Positions 35,751-45,459 of a DNA stretch of 64,000 nt are shown one piece after another. How positions within the stretch are numbered: position 1 is the first letter of the stretch; each line of letters starts with the position of its first letter. The DNA is from Yamadazyma tenuis (Eukaryota; Ascomycota; Pichiomycetes; Serinales; Debaryomycetaceae), in contig NC_089461.1 of assembly GCF_029203305.1 (NCBI RefSeq), positions 1,674,001-1,738,000 of the forward strand. Reading direction: 5' to 3'. The notes beneath the pieces are model-generated. The model did not search any database. It saw nothing but the letters and a program-made list of their open reading frames with translations, and was not told where the DNA came from. A program made the position numbers and the translations under genes.

Positions 35751-38702
35751 ATGGTCAACGACGATGACAAGTACGATGAGTTTGGAAATCTCATTGGAGG
35801 AGAAGATTCAGATTCAGATGTGTCTTCTGAGGGTGAACTAATGCGCCAGAATCTTTCAGATATATCTGGCGATGAGGAAGAAGTGAAAGATGATGATGAT
35901 GAAGAAGAAGAACCAAATGAACTGCAACAAGCACAGCTTGTGTCGTATAAAAACAATGCAAATGGCCTCACGCTATCCCAAAGATTTGGGCCTGAAGTCA
36001 CCACGGTGGTGGCCCATACAGAGGACTCAATGAGTGAACCTGTCATTCGACCAGCACGAGAAAGGACAGGTAAAATAGAAGTTACCATCAGTGACGACAC
36101 AGATCCATACACAGATTCGTCCCACAGGGTGAGGTATTCATTGGATTATATGGTGAATCTCATGTACCAGCTTCCTGAACGCATAAGAAATATAGCATTG
36201 GTAGGAAACCTTCACAGTGGAAAAACATCATTTGTGGATATGCTTGTATTACAAACACACGAAACCTTGACTCGAAAGCAATCCAAAAACTTTGAACAAT
36301 TGAAGTTTACAGATAACCACATTTTGGAAATAAAAAGAGGAATGTCCATTAAGGCTGCTCCAATAACACTTTTGTTGCCAGATACCAATGGCAAGTCTTA
36401 CATTTTCAACATCCTTGATAGTCCTGGGCACATGAACTTCATGGATGAGACAATTGCTTCGTTAGAGGCCAGTGATGGAGCTGTTATTGTTCTTGATGTG
36501 GTTGAAGGCCTTACTTTTGCAGATAAGTTCGTGATCGATGAGATTATGAAGAGAAACTTGAAGTTTTCGTTAGTTCTCAATAAGATCGATAGATTGATCT
36601 TGGAATTGAGACTCCCAGTAAGCGATGCATACTACAAGCTACAGTACATTATAGACAACATCAACAACTATATCTCAAACAGCGAGTATAGTGCCTCGTA
36701 TGCCTACGACCCCATACTATCACCTGAGCGAAATAATGTAACGTTTGCATCTTCAACCTTACAATTCTGCTTCAACTTGAACAGCTTTGTTCAGCTTTAC
36801 TTTGACGCCAAAGATATAACCACTATTGATAAAGAGGTTTTTGCAAGACGATTATGGGGAAACAATTACTACAACCCCGAGTCCCATAAGTTCACCAAAG
36901 ATTCCAAGGGTGGATCATTATCAAGAACGTTTATTCACTTCATTCTCGAGCCCATTTACAAGATCATCACCTACACTATAACCAGAGACTCTAACTCGGA
37001 GTTATTACCCACGCTCTTGAAGGACAATTTCGGTATCTCGTTCACTGCTAAACAGTTGAAGAACAACTCGCAAATGCTCTTACCCGAAATCTTCCTTGCA
37101 ATATTTCCAAGCGGTAACGGGTTTGTTAATATGGTCACAAACAGCATCTATTCACCTGCTGAGGCTATCAAACCAGTTTCTGTGGTGTTCCAGGAACCAG
37201 TATCGCAGGATAAGGTTATTGCACATATCGTTAAGCTCATCGAGTCGTCAGACGGAGAATCATTTTCTGCCTTGGTCAGAATCCACCAAGGAACTTTGAA
37301 AGTTGGAGACCAGGTGAATGTTATCAGTGACACTTTTAAAACAGAAACAGAAGTACACCTCCAAACCGTGTCCGAGATTCATATACCTGGTGGAAGATAC
37401 AAGGTACCGGTCAATGAAGCCAGTGAAGGGTTTCTTGTCATTGTGAAAGGAATCGAAACCAGCATCAACAAACACGGATATATTTTTGACAAGTCGATTG
37501 GTGTCAGTGACATCAAAGATACCAAATTCATTGACTACACGAGCGAATCGGTTCTTAAAGTTGCTGTGGAACCGAAAAACCCATCAGAGCTACCAAGACT
37601 TGTAGAGTCATTGAAGAAACTAAATAAGGGGTATTTGTCGAGTGTGGTGAAGCTTGAAGAGAGTGGTGAGTACGTTGTTTTCGGGACTGGAGAAGTTATA
37701 CTTGATTGTATGCTTCACGACATCAGGAATTTCTATGAAGACGGATTGGAAATCAGGGTTAGTGACCCTATGGTTAAGTTTAGTGAAACAGTGACGGAGA
37801 TGTCTGTCACAAAGATCTCCAGTACCATCGGTGATATTTCCATGTCCATAATAGCTGAACCCATCAATAACGAAGCATTGAGCAAAGCCCTAGAAGCTGG
37901 GAAAATTGACTTGAACCAACCTATAAAAACAGTCTCTCGGCAACTTCGAAACGACTTTGGGGTAGACCTGCTCGAAGCTCGGTCAGTCTGGAGCTATGGG
38001 CCCCACGACCATAAGCAACCGAGCATTTTAGTGGACGATACGTTGGAAGCTGAGACGGATAAAAAGGCCCTATACACAATCAAACAGGCCATTGAAATGG
38101 GGTTCCAGTGGAGCTGTAGCGAAGGTCCGTTGTGTGATGAGCCAATCAGAAATACCAAGTTTAAAATACTTGACATCGACTTTAATGACACCGCAGACAT
38201 TCAAACCAACACTGCCCAAATAATTCCGTTAACAAGGAGAGCCTGTTACACAGGATTCTTAACTGCTAGTCCTCGGTTGATGGAACCAGTATACAAGGTG
38301 CTTGTGACGTGCTCGTCTAGAGCAAACCATTTGATTGCAAAACTCCTTAACGGCAGAAGAGGTAAAATTCACACCAATGACGCAATTCCTGGAACTCAGC
38401 TTTTCCAGCTAGAGGGAATTGTACCAGTTATCGAGTCGATTGGCTTTGAAACAGAGCTTAGATTACAAACCCAAGGTCAGGCCATGTGTTTGATGAAGTT
38501 CGACGGATATTCAATGGCCCCAGGAAACCCATTAGATGATGAGGTTTATTTACCGGAGTTGAAGCCGGTTCCCATGGAGTCAATAGCTCGGGATTTTGTT
38601 CTCAAAACAAGAAGAAGAAAGGGTCTCACTGGAGAAGCCAGTTTACACAAGTACATCGACCCCGAGCTCTACGAGAAGTTGAAGTCTATTGGGTTGAAAT
38701 GA
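35751..38702 (+). CDS. SNU114: U5 snRNP GTPase Snu114
   Basis: The 983-residue EF-2-like protein has an acidic N-terminus (about 1-60). The G domain follows: P-loop GNLHSGKTS near 151, DSPGHMNF near 222, and LNKIDR near 276. Elongation-factor domains II-V come next, ending EASLHKYIDPELYEKLKSIG. Snu114 controls Brr2 and U4/U6 unwinding in the spliceosome. The ATG at 35751 is preferred over the 13-codon upstream extension, which lacks an ATG at its start and is not conserved-looking. The length matches S. cerevisiae (about 1008). An orphan gene converges 47 bp downstream. Confidence 0.93.
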   Translation: MVNDDDKYDEFGNLIGGEDSDSDVSSEGELMRQNLSDISGDEEEVKDDDDEEEEPNELQQAQLVSYKNNANGLTLSQRFGPEVTTVVAHTEDSMSEPVIRPARERTGKIEVTISDDTDPYTDSSHRVRYSLDYMVNLMYQLPERIRNIALVGNLHSGKTSFVDMLVLQTHETLTRKQSKNFEQLKFTDNHILEIKRGMSIKAAPITLLLPDTNGKSYIFNILDSPGHMNFMDETIASLEASDGAVIVLDVVEGLTFADKFVIDEIMKRNLKFSLVLNKIDRLILELRLPVSDAYYKLQYIIDNINNYISNSEYSASYAYDPILSPERNNVTFASSTLQFCFNLNSFVQLYFDAKDITTIDKEVFARRLWGNNYYNPESHKFTKDSKGGSLSRTFIHFILEPIYKIITYTITRDSNSELLPTLLKDNFGISFTAKQLKNNSQMLLPEIFLAIFPSGNGFVNMVTNSIYSPAEAIKPVSVVFQEPVSQDKVIAHIVKLIESSDGESFSALVRIHQGTLKVGDQVNVISDTFKTETEVHLQTVSEIHIPGGRYKVPVNEASEGFLVIVKGIETSINKHGYIFDKSIGVSDIKDTKFIDYTSESVLKVAVEPKNPSELPRLVESLKKLNKGYLSSVVKLEESGEYVVFGTGEVILDCMLHDIRNFYEDGLEIRVSDPMVKFSETVTEMSVTKISSTIGDISMSIIAEPINNEALSKALEAGKIDLNQPIKTVSRQLRNDFGVDLLEARSVWSYGPHDHKQPSILVDDTLEAETDKKALYTIKQAIEMGFQWSCSEGPLCDEPIRNTKFKILDIDFNDTADIQTNTAQIIPLTRRACYTGFLTASPRLMEPVYKVLVTCSSRANHLIAKLLNGRRGKIHTNDAIPGTQLFQLEGIVPVIESIGFETELRLQTQGQAMCLMKFDGYSMAPGNPLDDEVYLPELKPVPMESIARDFVLKTRRRKGLTGEASLHKYIDPELYEKLKSIGLK

Positions 38703-38749
38703 ATCTTACATTATACAGGCCAAAAATAATACAAAACTGGTGTTTTTGA

Positions 38750-39709
38750 CTATTCACCATCTATTCTTGCTTTTTTGAATTTATTGTCGTCATTAGAGTC
38801 ATTCACATTGGCATTTTTATTGCTGCCAGCATCACTGCTATGCCTACGGCGTCTGGCGAAACGGTTGCTGTGTACACTTTCAAAACCATGACCACGTCGA
38901 ATCGAATCGTTAAGGGCATTGAAGTCGGTGATAAATCGAGGTTGCACGGAGATGCTAAAATTTAAATGGCTGAAATTCAAATCTTCGCTGGCCGTCTTGT
39001 AGGTTAATGCATTGAACATTTTGGTGAAGTCATTAATTAAAATGTTCCGGGTATAAATGTTGTCTTCAGAGATCTTGATACCATTAAGCTCGGGGATTGT
39101 CAACACCAACTCGTCCATCTTGGTGTAATTATGGAGCTCGACCAAGTCGTCGTCAGTGCGGATGATTTCAAACAACTCGCCAATCGAGCTTTCCAAAAGA
39201 CTGGTGTTTTCAAACAATGCCATCAACGGAACCAAGCGTTCGAACTGGACCATCTGGTCTTCACTAAGCAGCAAAAGGAGAAACTGGGTATCCTCTATTG
39301 TTAGCACAATCGGCACCTTCTTGGTCTCGATCTCAAATGGGATTAGCGAATTGGATGTACCGACTGCCATGTCCGAGGAATTAATCATCAGCTGGGGGTG
39401 CTGCAGTCGGGACATTGGAGCTTGTTCAAGACCCGCTTGCAGCGGGTCATGGGGTTTGGCCAAGGTTCGGTGGTCTAAGTTATCAAGGGTTGAATTAGCT
39501 TCTCTAGGGCCGTTGAAGTTGTATTTTCTGGCGTAAGCAGCAGCAACAGGTTCACTTCCGCTAGAGTGACTAATAGGTGAAAAAGCTCTTGAAGCGTTGG
39601 AAGAGTGACTGCTATTAGCTAGGGGTTGTTTCAGGTGGGGGCCAGGTTCTGTGTCGGAATGTGTTTTATCTGAAACGACTCCTTTAAGCAGTCTAGCTTT
39701 ATTTAACAT
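38750..39709 (-). CDS. hypothetical protein, ordered middle and basic tail
   Basis: A 319-residue ORF with ATG at 39709. Residues 1-125 are Ser/His/Asn-rich and look disordered. Residues about 130-260 look folded (KVPIVLTIEDTQFLLLLLSE, then LVLTIPELNGIKISEDNIY). The C-terminus is strongly basic and then Asn/Asp-rich (FARRRRHSSDAGS), ending with FKKARIDGE, which suggests a nuclear protein. I do not recognise the family. It is flanked by SNU114 (convergent) and SWI3 (258 bp, same strand). Confidence 0.6.
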   Translation of the reverse strand: MLNKARLLKGVVSDKTHSDTEPGPHLKQPLANSSHSSNASRAFSPISHSSGSEPVAAAYARKYNFNGPREANSTLDNLDHRTLAKPHDPLQAGLEQAPMSRLQHPQLMINSSDMAVGTSNSLIPFEIETKKVPIVLTIEDTQFLLLLLSEDQMVQFERLVPLMALFENTSLLESSIGELFEIIRTDDDLVELHNYTKMDELVLTIPELNGIKISEDNIYTRNILINDFTKMFNALTYKTASEDLNFSHLNFSISVQPRFITDFNALNDSIRRGHGFESVHSNRFARRRRHSSDAGSNKNANVNDSNDDNKFKKARIDGE

Positions 39710-39967
39710 TTCATTTGTATTAGATCGATAAAATTACTAACCTTACCAAGGTGGTTTTATAGGAGAGTGCTTAAGAGTCGATAGCAAGTAAATAGTTGCG
39801 ATTCTGTATAAAATATAATTTCGCTAAAGCTATCGCGGCGCGCGCAGGCTCAACACTTTATATGGAGGAAATAGCAATCCTTAGGTGCTCGGCCGAACCA
39901 AAACCTTGATTTGCTATAATTGAATAAGCTGCTCGAACAAACGTTTAGAGAGGCTTTCAAATAGGGT

Positions 39968-42382
39968 TTATGGAACCCAAACTTTGAAGGTTTGTGGGGT
40001 CTGTAAGGATGGTGGCTTCATTGAGGGAGTGCTGACATTTTCGGCTTCACTATCAGTAGTGGCTTCGGTGGTACTATTGTCTTCGGCAAGCGAAGATTTC
40101 AAAGGTTTGAACATTAGTGATTTTATTTCCGTCAAAGTCGATCTCAATTCCGACGCATCCACACTGTCTTTTGAAGATTCCACACTGGAGATGAGGTGGT
40201 TCAATTTCTTGGTGATGGAGATGATGGAATTGGAAAGATTGAGACGATCCACAAAGATCTCTTCCTGTTGCTTCAATATGATTTTGTGCTGGGTCTCGTA
40301 GATTTTTTCTAGTTTGTTGATTCTTTCGAGTTTCAAATTGACTTTGTTCATTTCCTGATTGAGGACGGTTGATGTAAGCCTATTAATTTCTCTTTCTTCG
40401 TAGGTCCTGAACAAGTGTGATTTGGATGCAACCATAGCAAACAACGTCGAGTTGATGTCTTCGACGGAGGTGGAATCCTCCGACTTGGTGTGCAATTCTT
40501 TCAACGAATCTGATAATGACTCCTTCAAGGAGTCCACCACCGATTCGTCTGCGCCTTCAGCAGCTTGTTCCACTGAACCATTCTCTTTGTGATCGGGTTT
40601 TCCATCCGATTCTTCGGTGTCGTCGTCATCGTCGTCCTTGGGCTCAATTATCATATCTTCAAATTCGTTCTTCGCTGCTTCTTCTTCCTCATCCTTTTCA
40701 ATATTTTCTGGCTTGGAGTCTTCTTTTGACGCCCTTTTTCCAAGTTCTTTCTCCTTAGTCTCTACCTGCTCGATCTTTTCCAAGATCTTTTCATGCATGA
40801 CCTTAGATGCCCTTTCACTAGCGGCTTTGGCCACGTCACTATCGACCAACTGGGTCATGAAAATCAAATTGTTGATGATGGGGTTTTCGGTCGAGCTGGT
40901 TGGAAAATTGGATGAGTACTTCAACAAACTGAAATCATTCAGTGATAAACTCTTGAAGCTATCTTCTATGGGCATCTTCAAAAATTTTAGTATACACTCT
41001 TGAGGAGTTTTGGTACCCACATGTTTAGAGATTTGAAACCAGTCATTTTTATGTAGTTTGATACCTTTCAACAACATTTTCAATTCGTCTTCAGTCCATG
41101 AATCCTTAGGCTTTTTACTGGGCTCTTCATCCTCAAATTCAAGTTTACGCTTGTTGTCTCCCGATTCATCAAGAGTTGAAGCCGTTAACTTTATATCAAC
41201 CTCTTTGTTGGCAGGTTTGAAGGAATCGCCCATAAGATGCTTCAACTTTTCGATATTCACTTCCGAGTTCAACTTGAAAGATTCAAATGGAAACAAACCT
41301 CTTGGAGAATCGTAGTTCACTTTGTAATCACCAGAATATGGCAAAGGAGCAACATTTCCATCGCTCAATCGTTCAAGGTTATAACCTGGCTTGAAAGAAG
41401 GATTCACCTGATAGTTTATCAATCCCCATTTGTTCAAAAACTTAAACACCCTCATCAATGTACCCACATCACCCACCAAATTCCTTCGGCACGAGGTCAA
41501 TGTTAAGTACTCGTTGGGATTTAATCTATAAGCATTTATCATAAAATTACGATAGGAAAGGTAAATTTTGGGTGACTTGGATGGATGGTTAACCTCAAAG
41601 AACTCTGGCAATGATTTCTTCTCTATTGGGTGGACTTTCTTCATATTGAACCAAGAGGCGTACGAAGGAATTATGATGGTATGTGTCTGTTTGAAAGTTT
41701 GGACCTTTTCCTCCTCCATTTCAGGTTCGGGCTCGGGCTCGGGCTCGGGCTCCTGGTAATCGGTGCCTTTGGAAGAGTCATCAAATGAGGTGGCCCCAGA
41801 AGGGACATCAGTAGGGTTTTCTAGTTTGACCTCTGAAGGTTCATGAGCCTGTGTGGCCTCCTCGGGTTTGGATTCTTCGGTAGCTTCTGGCTTCAAGTCT
41901 TCGATAGCTTCTGGCTTCAAATCTCCAGCCTCTTCAGCTGGGGCTTCTTCACTGGTGTCTATTTTGTCATTAGGCTCTTTGGGCTCATCAGATTCTTCAG
42001 AATCCTCAGGAGTCTCGGGTTTCTCAGGCTCCGGTTTCTCAGGCTCAGACAAGTCAGACTCCGACTCTTCGAGTTCCTCGGGCTTTTCAGACTCTTGCCT
42101 GGACACATCTCCCATTTCGGTATCTTTTGAGATAGGCGTTTCTTCAGTAACACCTTCATTATCGGTACTGGCGTCACTATCCAGGGCTGACGACAGATTT
42201 TCTTCCTTCGGGTTTTCGTCACCGTCCACTTCCATACTCGAGGCGTCATCGCTGGGGCTGTCGGCGGCCAGGTTGTTGGCAGCAGTTTCTTTGGTAGGGA
42301 CAGCGCCCTGATTTTCTGGGTCGCTGTTCACCACGTCCATGGCGCTGTCAATGGCGTCTATTTGGTCGTTGGAATCGGACAT
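39968..42382 (-). CDS. SWI3: SWI/SNF complex subunit Swi3
   Basis: The 804-residue protein has an acidic N-terminus of about 225 residues with Pro-Glu-rich repeats (PEPEPEPEPE). The SWIRM domain follows at about 235-330 (IIPSYASWFNMKKVHPIEKK, then YRLNPNEYLT). A SANT domain lies at about 432-480 (SWTEDELKMLLKGIKLHKND), and a C-terminal coiled coil at about 630-760. The linker PRGLFPFESFK also matches Swi3. It scaffolds the SWI/SNF remodeller. The paralogue Rsc8 is shorter with a smaller acidic region, so Swi3 is favoured. Antisense ORFs across the repeats arise from the biased composition. Confidence 0.88.
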   Translation of the reverse strand: MSDSNDQIDAIDSAMDVVNSDPENQGAVPTKETAANNLAADSPSDDASSMEVDGDENPKEENLSSALDSDASTDNEGVTEETPISKDTEMGDVSRQESEKPEELEESESDLSEPEKPEPEKPETPEDSEESDEPKEPNDKIDTSEEAPAEEAGDLKPEAIEDLKPEATEESKPEEATQAHEPSEVKLENPTDVPSGATSFDDSSKGTDYQEPEPEPEPEPEMEEEKVQTFKQTHTIIIPSYASWFNMKKVHPIEKKSLPEFFEVNHPSKSPKIYLSYRNFMINAYRLNPNEYLTLTSCRRNLVGDVGTLMRVFKFLNKWGLINYQVNPSFKPGYNLERLSDGNVAPLPYSGDYKVNYDSPRGLFPFESFKLNSEVNIEKLKHLMGDSFKPANKEVDIKLTASTLDESGDNKRKLEFEDEEPSKKPKDSWTEDELKMLLKGIKLHKNDWFQISKHVGTKTPQECILKFLKMPIEDSFKSLSLNDFSLLKYSSNFPTSSTENPIINNLIFMTQLVDSDVAKAASERASKVMHEKILEKIEQVETKEKELGKRASKEDSKPENIEKDEEEEAAKNEFEDMIIEPKDDDDDDTEESDGKPDHKENGSVEQAAEGADESVVDSLKESLSDSLKELHTKSEDSTSVEDINSTLFAMVASKSHLFRTYEEREINRLTSTVLNQEMNKVNLKLERINKLEKIYETQHKIILKQQEEIFVDRLNLSNSIISITKKLNHLISSVESSKDSVDASELRSTLTEIKSLMFKPLKSSLAEDNSTTEATTDSEAENVSTPSMKPPSLQTPQTFKVWVP

Positions 42383-43732
42383 GTTGGATGGTTAGATGGC
42401 AAAAGGGTAATTGAACCGGAGTTATTGAATGGGAAGGGATGGGATTAAAAGTACAGTGGGAGTGATAATAAATACAAGTGGTGAAAATAAATGTACTTTG
42501 GAATCAGCAAGACAAAAGCACAGACACGGTACGGACACGGGTAGGATTCTATCTGTAGGGTCGGTCGAACACGATTGACAAGTGCTTGATAATGGATGAA
42601 TAGGAAAAGAACAAGACTGATGATAGGTGTGTTTGTAGGTTCAGTCCCTTTGGTTGTTTTCGTCCCTCACATTTTTTCTCGCTCGCTGGAGAGAGGGGGC
42701 GGCGCACGACCCTCTTTTTCCGCTCACCGCCAGCGGTCCTTCCTATAAGCCTGCTAGTGGCAGAAGCGGGTTTATAAGGGATAATAAGGTGATGGTAGCA
42801 GTGGGAGGCAAGGTCATGGGGTTGAGGTAGTATCGAAGTATGGGGATGGGGGCGCACCACTTCCCGGGTTTATTCAGTCCCCGGGGCCGAAATGGGATGG
42901 TCGGGAACATTTTAACTGGTGTCACACAACCAGTGGGCCGGCAGGTTAGCACAGCACCCACCAGGCAAGACTGGAGACGACATTTGAAATAGAAACAAAG
43001 GGAGCAAAGTCAATCCAGTATAAACTACACCAAGAAGAAAAAAAAACGGCAAGGGAATTCTCCTTGAATTTATAATTAATTCCCCAAAACACTAGCCAGA
43101 ATCAGAATCTAGTTTCCAAGCTATAGTAAATTATAATAGGAAATTCATGAATTTTTTTTTTTTAAAAGGGTATTTTTTAGGATGTCGACACTGGGAGTAG
43201 TATTGGGGGAGTGACATCAGAGAGATAAAATAGTTATTGAGAGTCTTAGTAGACAGTGTGGTTGTGGCATTGGTTAAAAGAGGCGGTTGTAGAGAGTATT
43301 TTGGGTGCATTATCTTGGACAGCCCGTAGTTCCTCATTACTGTGGTGCTGCGAAAGGCCAGTACCGTCAGTACTTGCATCCACAAATACCGCACACTATG
43401 GATGACCACAAACTCTCGAGACTTGACCAGCCACAAAACGGCGACTTTTACTGTGAAAAAAAGGGGATGGGACGGGGGTTTGCTCTCCCTTTTAGGTATT
43501 GTATGGACTCCCGCAGATGAGGTTTTTTCGTATTCCTGTAGTATGACTTTGTTTGAGGACCACCCGCAATTGGGCGTTGCCCATGCAAATTTCATTTGGA
43601 CTACCACCGATACGGCCGGATGATTGGTGACAGAAGGGATTTAGGTTGACGACATGCGGAACCCAGTTGGCGATAATCGACAGATGCGAGAGGCGCCAAA
43701 AAGCAATGAGGGTGTTCAGATAGGTGTAGGGA

Positions 43733-43831
43733 TGTAGGTGAGAGGCAACAGAATGTAGGTCAGAGGCAACAGAATGTAGGTGAGAGTTGGAACAGAATAC
43801 ATGTAAGAGGTGCAACAAAATGTAGGTGAGA
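43733..43831. repeat. minisatellite, about five 19-26-bp units
   Basis: Two perfect-length 21-bp units of TGTAGGTGAGAGGCAACAG type (43733-43753, 43754-43774; one base different) are followed by three degenerate copies. TGTAGGTGA-like words recur beyond RPL17 near 44860. Confidence 0.8.
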
Positions 43832-43977
43832 TGGATTTTTGCTTTAGTGGGTGGTTGTTTAAGTCAGTGGTTATGCAAGTCGGTGGTGGTACCGATACGG
43901 GGTCCCTGACTTGCCCGGCCCATTGATAAACGGTTATTCGTCGCGACCCTGCCAGAAGTGCGTCCACCAGGGGGGAG

Positions 43978-43985
43978 TTAGGGCT
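43978..43985 (-). promoter_or_regulatory. Tbf1-like site AGCCCTAA upstream of RPL17
   Basis: Plus-strand TTAGGGCT equals AGCCCTAA on the reverse strand, fitting the ARCCCTAA core used by Tbf1 at ribosomal-protein promoters in Candida-group yeasts. It is 263 bp upstream of the RPL17 ATG. Confidence 0.4.
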
Positions 43986-44247
43986 GACCGTGACTGCTTT
44001 TTCCCTGGTGGTGGCGCGCAAGCAGCCCACCGCCATGTGCACCGCCACCCTGGCCCCAGCACGCACCCGTACCGCGACGGCGCTCGTCCTGCGACAGCAG
44101 CCATATAGGTGGATGCTTTTTTTTTTCGCACCTGCACACACCCCCACTCTGTTTGTTCCTCTCCCTCTGTCGCTCTGGTCCAAAAAATTTTCAAGTGAGA
44201 AAAACTTTTTCATCCAAGTTAATAACTTTATCAACTGAATATTAAAC

Positions 44248-44799
44248 ATGGCTAGATACGGTTATAGTTCGACTAACCCAGCTAAGTCTGCTTCTGCTAG
44301 AGGTGCTTACTTGAGAGTCTCCTTCAAAAACACCAGAGAAACTGCTCAGGCCATCAACGGTTGGGAATTGGAAAAGGCCAAGAAGTACTTGGAACAAGTT
44401 TTGGACCACAAGAGAGCCATCCCAATGAGAAGATACAACGGATCCACTGGTAGAGCCGCTCAAGGTAAAGAGTTTGGTGTCACCAAGGCCAGATGGCCTG
44501 CCAAGTCCGTCAACTTTCTTAAGGATTTGTTGGTCAATGCTGAAGCCAACGCTGAAACCAAAGGTTTAGACGTCACCAAATTAAAGATCTCCCACATTCA
44601 GGTCAACAAGGCCCCAAGATTCAGAAGAAGAACTTTCAGAGCCCACGGTAGATCCAACCCATACCAATCCCAACCTTGTCACATTGAATTGATCTTGACC
44701 GAACAAGGTGAAGAAATCAAGAAGGCTGATGAAAAGAAGGTTAGATTGAACACCAGACAAAAGGGAAGATTGACTGCTCAAAAGCGTTTGACCAACTAG
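44248..44799 (+). CDS. RPL17: 60S ribosomal protein L17 (uL22)
   Basis: The 183-residue protein is uL22 from end to end: [56 protein letters not shown], and [19 protein letters not shown]. It lines the nascent-chain exit tunnel of the large subunit. Codon use is highly biased with no in-frame CTG, as expected for a ribosomal protein in a CTG-clade yeast. No intron interrupts the coding part, unlike S. cerevisiae RPL17A/B as I recall them. A pyrimidine-rich tract precedes the start. Confidence 0.97.
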   Translation: MARYGYSSTNPAKSASARGAYLRVSFKNTRETAQAINGWELEKAKKYLEQVLDHKRAIPMRRYNGSTGRAAQGKEFGVTKARWPAKSVNFLKDLLVNAEANAETKGLDVTKLKISHIQVNKAPRFRRRTFRAHGRSNPYQSQPCHIELILTEQGEEIKKADEKKVRLNTRQKGRLTAQKRLTN

Positions 44800-45111
44800 A
44801 TTATTTTACCATAATTCTGTATGTAAAATTTAATTAACAAGAATAATCATGGAATAGGATGAATGTAGGTGAAGAGAGTAGGTGATAAGTGTAGTAAATT
44901 TGAATGTAGAGACGTGGCGATTCGAAGAGGGTCTTCTTGTACTTGTTAGTATTTGTTAGTGTCTGTTAGTGTTCTGGCTTCTCTCACCTCAAACCCATGC
45001 CCATAATTACTCTAAAACCCACACCCGCGCACATCTCAGCACGCGATCCGTCCAATAACGCACCTTCCATTAATTCTTTCCATCTCAATACTCACTCAAC
45101 ACACATTCACA
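44800..45111. promoter_or_regulatory. QCR8 promoter with HAP-type CCAAT box
   Basis: 312 bp. TCCAATAACG contains CCAATAA at 45052-45058, 54 bp upstream of the QCR8 ATG, matching the CCAATNA form. A C-rich stretch (AAACCCACACCCGCG) precedes it. No other gene was seen. Confidence 0.45.
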
Positions 45112-45399
45112 ATGGCAGGTCCTCCAGCAGCTAAACATTACATGGGATGGTGGGGTGCTATCGGTGGCCCCAAACAAAAGTACGTCAACCAGTACACAGT
45201 AACCCCTTACGCTACCAGACCTTTGAAGGGTAACTTACACAAAGCATTTTTCAACACCTTCAGAAGAGTTAAAAACCAAGCTCTCTTCGTGATCATCCCA
45301 TTTTCCATCGTCTGGAGCATCTGGGCCCAAGCCAGAGACTACAACGAATTCTTGTACACCAAGGCCGGAAAGGAAGAGTTGGATAGAGTCAATGTTTAA
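45112..45399 (+). CDS. QCR8: cytochrome bc1 complex subunit 8 (Qcr8)
   Basis: The 95-residue protein matches Qcr8: YMGWWGAIGGPKQKYVNQY, YATRPLKGNLHKAFFNTFRR, one membrane segment at about residues 56-76 (LFVIIPFSIVWSIWAQA), and the C-terminal EFLYTKAGKEELDRVNV. The length equals the family norm. It is a ubiquinone-binding small subunit of complex III in the mitochondrial inner membrane. It converges with ERG20 (60 bp between stop codons). Confidence 0.95.
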   Translation: MAGPPAAKHYMGWWGAIGGPKQKYVNQYTVTPYATRPLKGNLHKAFFNTFRRVKNQALFVIIPFSIVWSIWAQARDYNEFLYTKAGKEELDRVNV

Positions 45400-45459
45400 G
45401 TCTTAATGTGCATCAACACCCTATTTAATTTCTATATATAAAGAAAATGTATACATAAA

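Larger units (their letters stand above)
42383..44247. other. 1.87-kb gap between SWI3 and RPL17
   Basis: Unusually long for this compact block. It includes the two divergent promoters, a T11-type run near 43150, a minisatellite at 43733-43831, a Tbf1-like site at 43978-43985, and GC-rich sequence at 43880-44110. Overlapping ORFs of 70-177 codons in several frames have no recognisable features or shared codon pattern. A non-coding RNA gene is possible but I could not identify one. Confidence 0.5.

Noticed and set aside
41843..42311. Ser/Phe-rich plus-strand ORFs of up to 152 codons over SWI3
   Set aside because: They are complements of the Glu/Ser/Pro repeats in the acidic Swi3 N-terminus, which create long antisense frames by composition.
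43733..43831. CRISPR-like array
   Set aside because: The units are directly adjacent with no spacers, and the organism is a eukaryote; it is a minisatellite.
43716..44249. 177-codon reverse ORF upstream of RPL17
   Set aside because: Its C-terminal TYILLPL repeats come from the minisatellite and the rest overlaps the RPL17 promoter.
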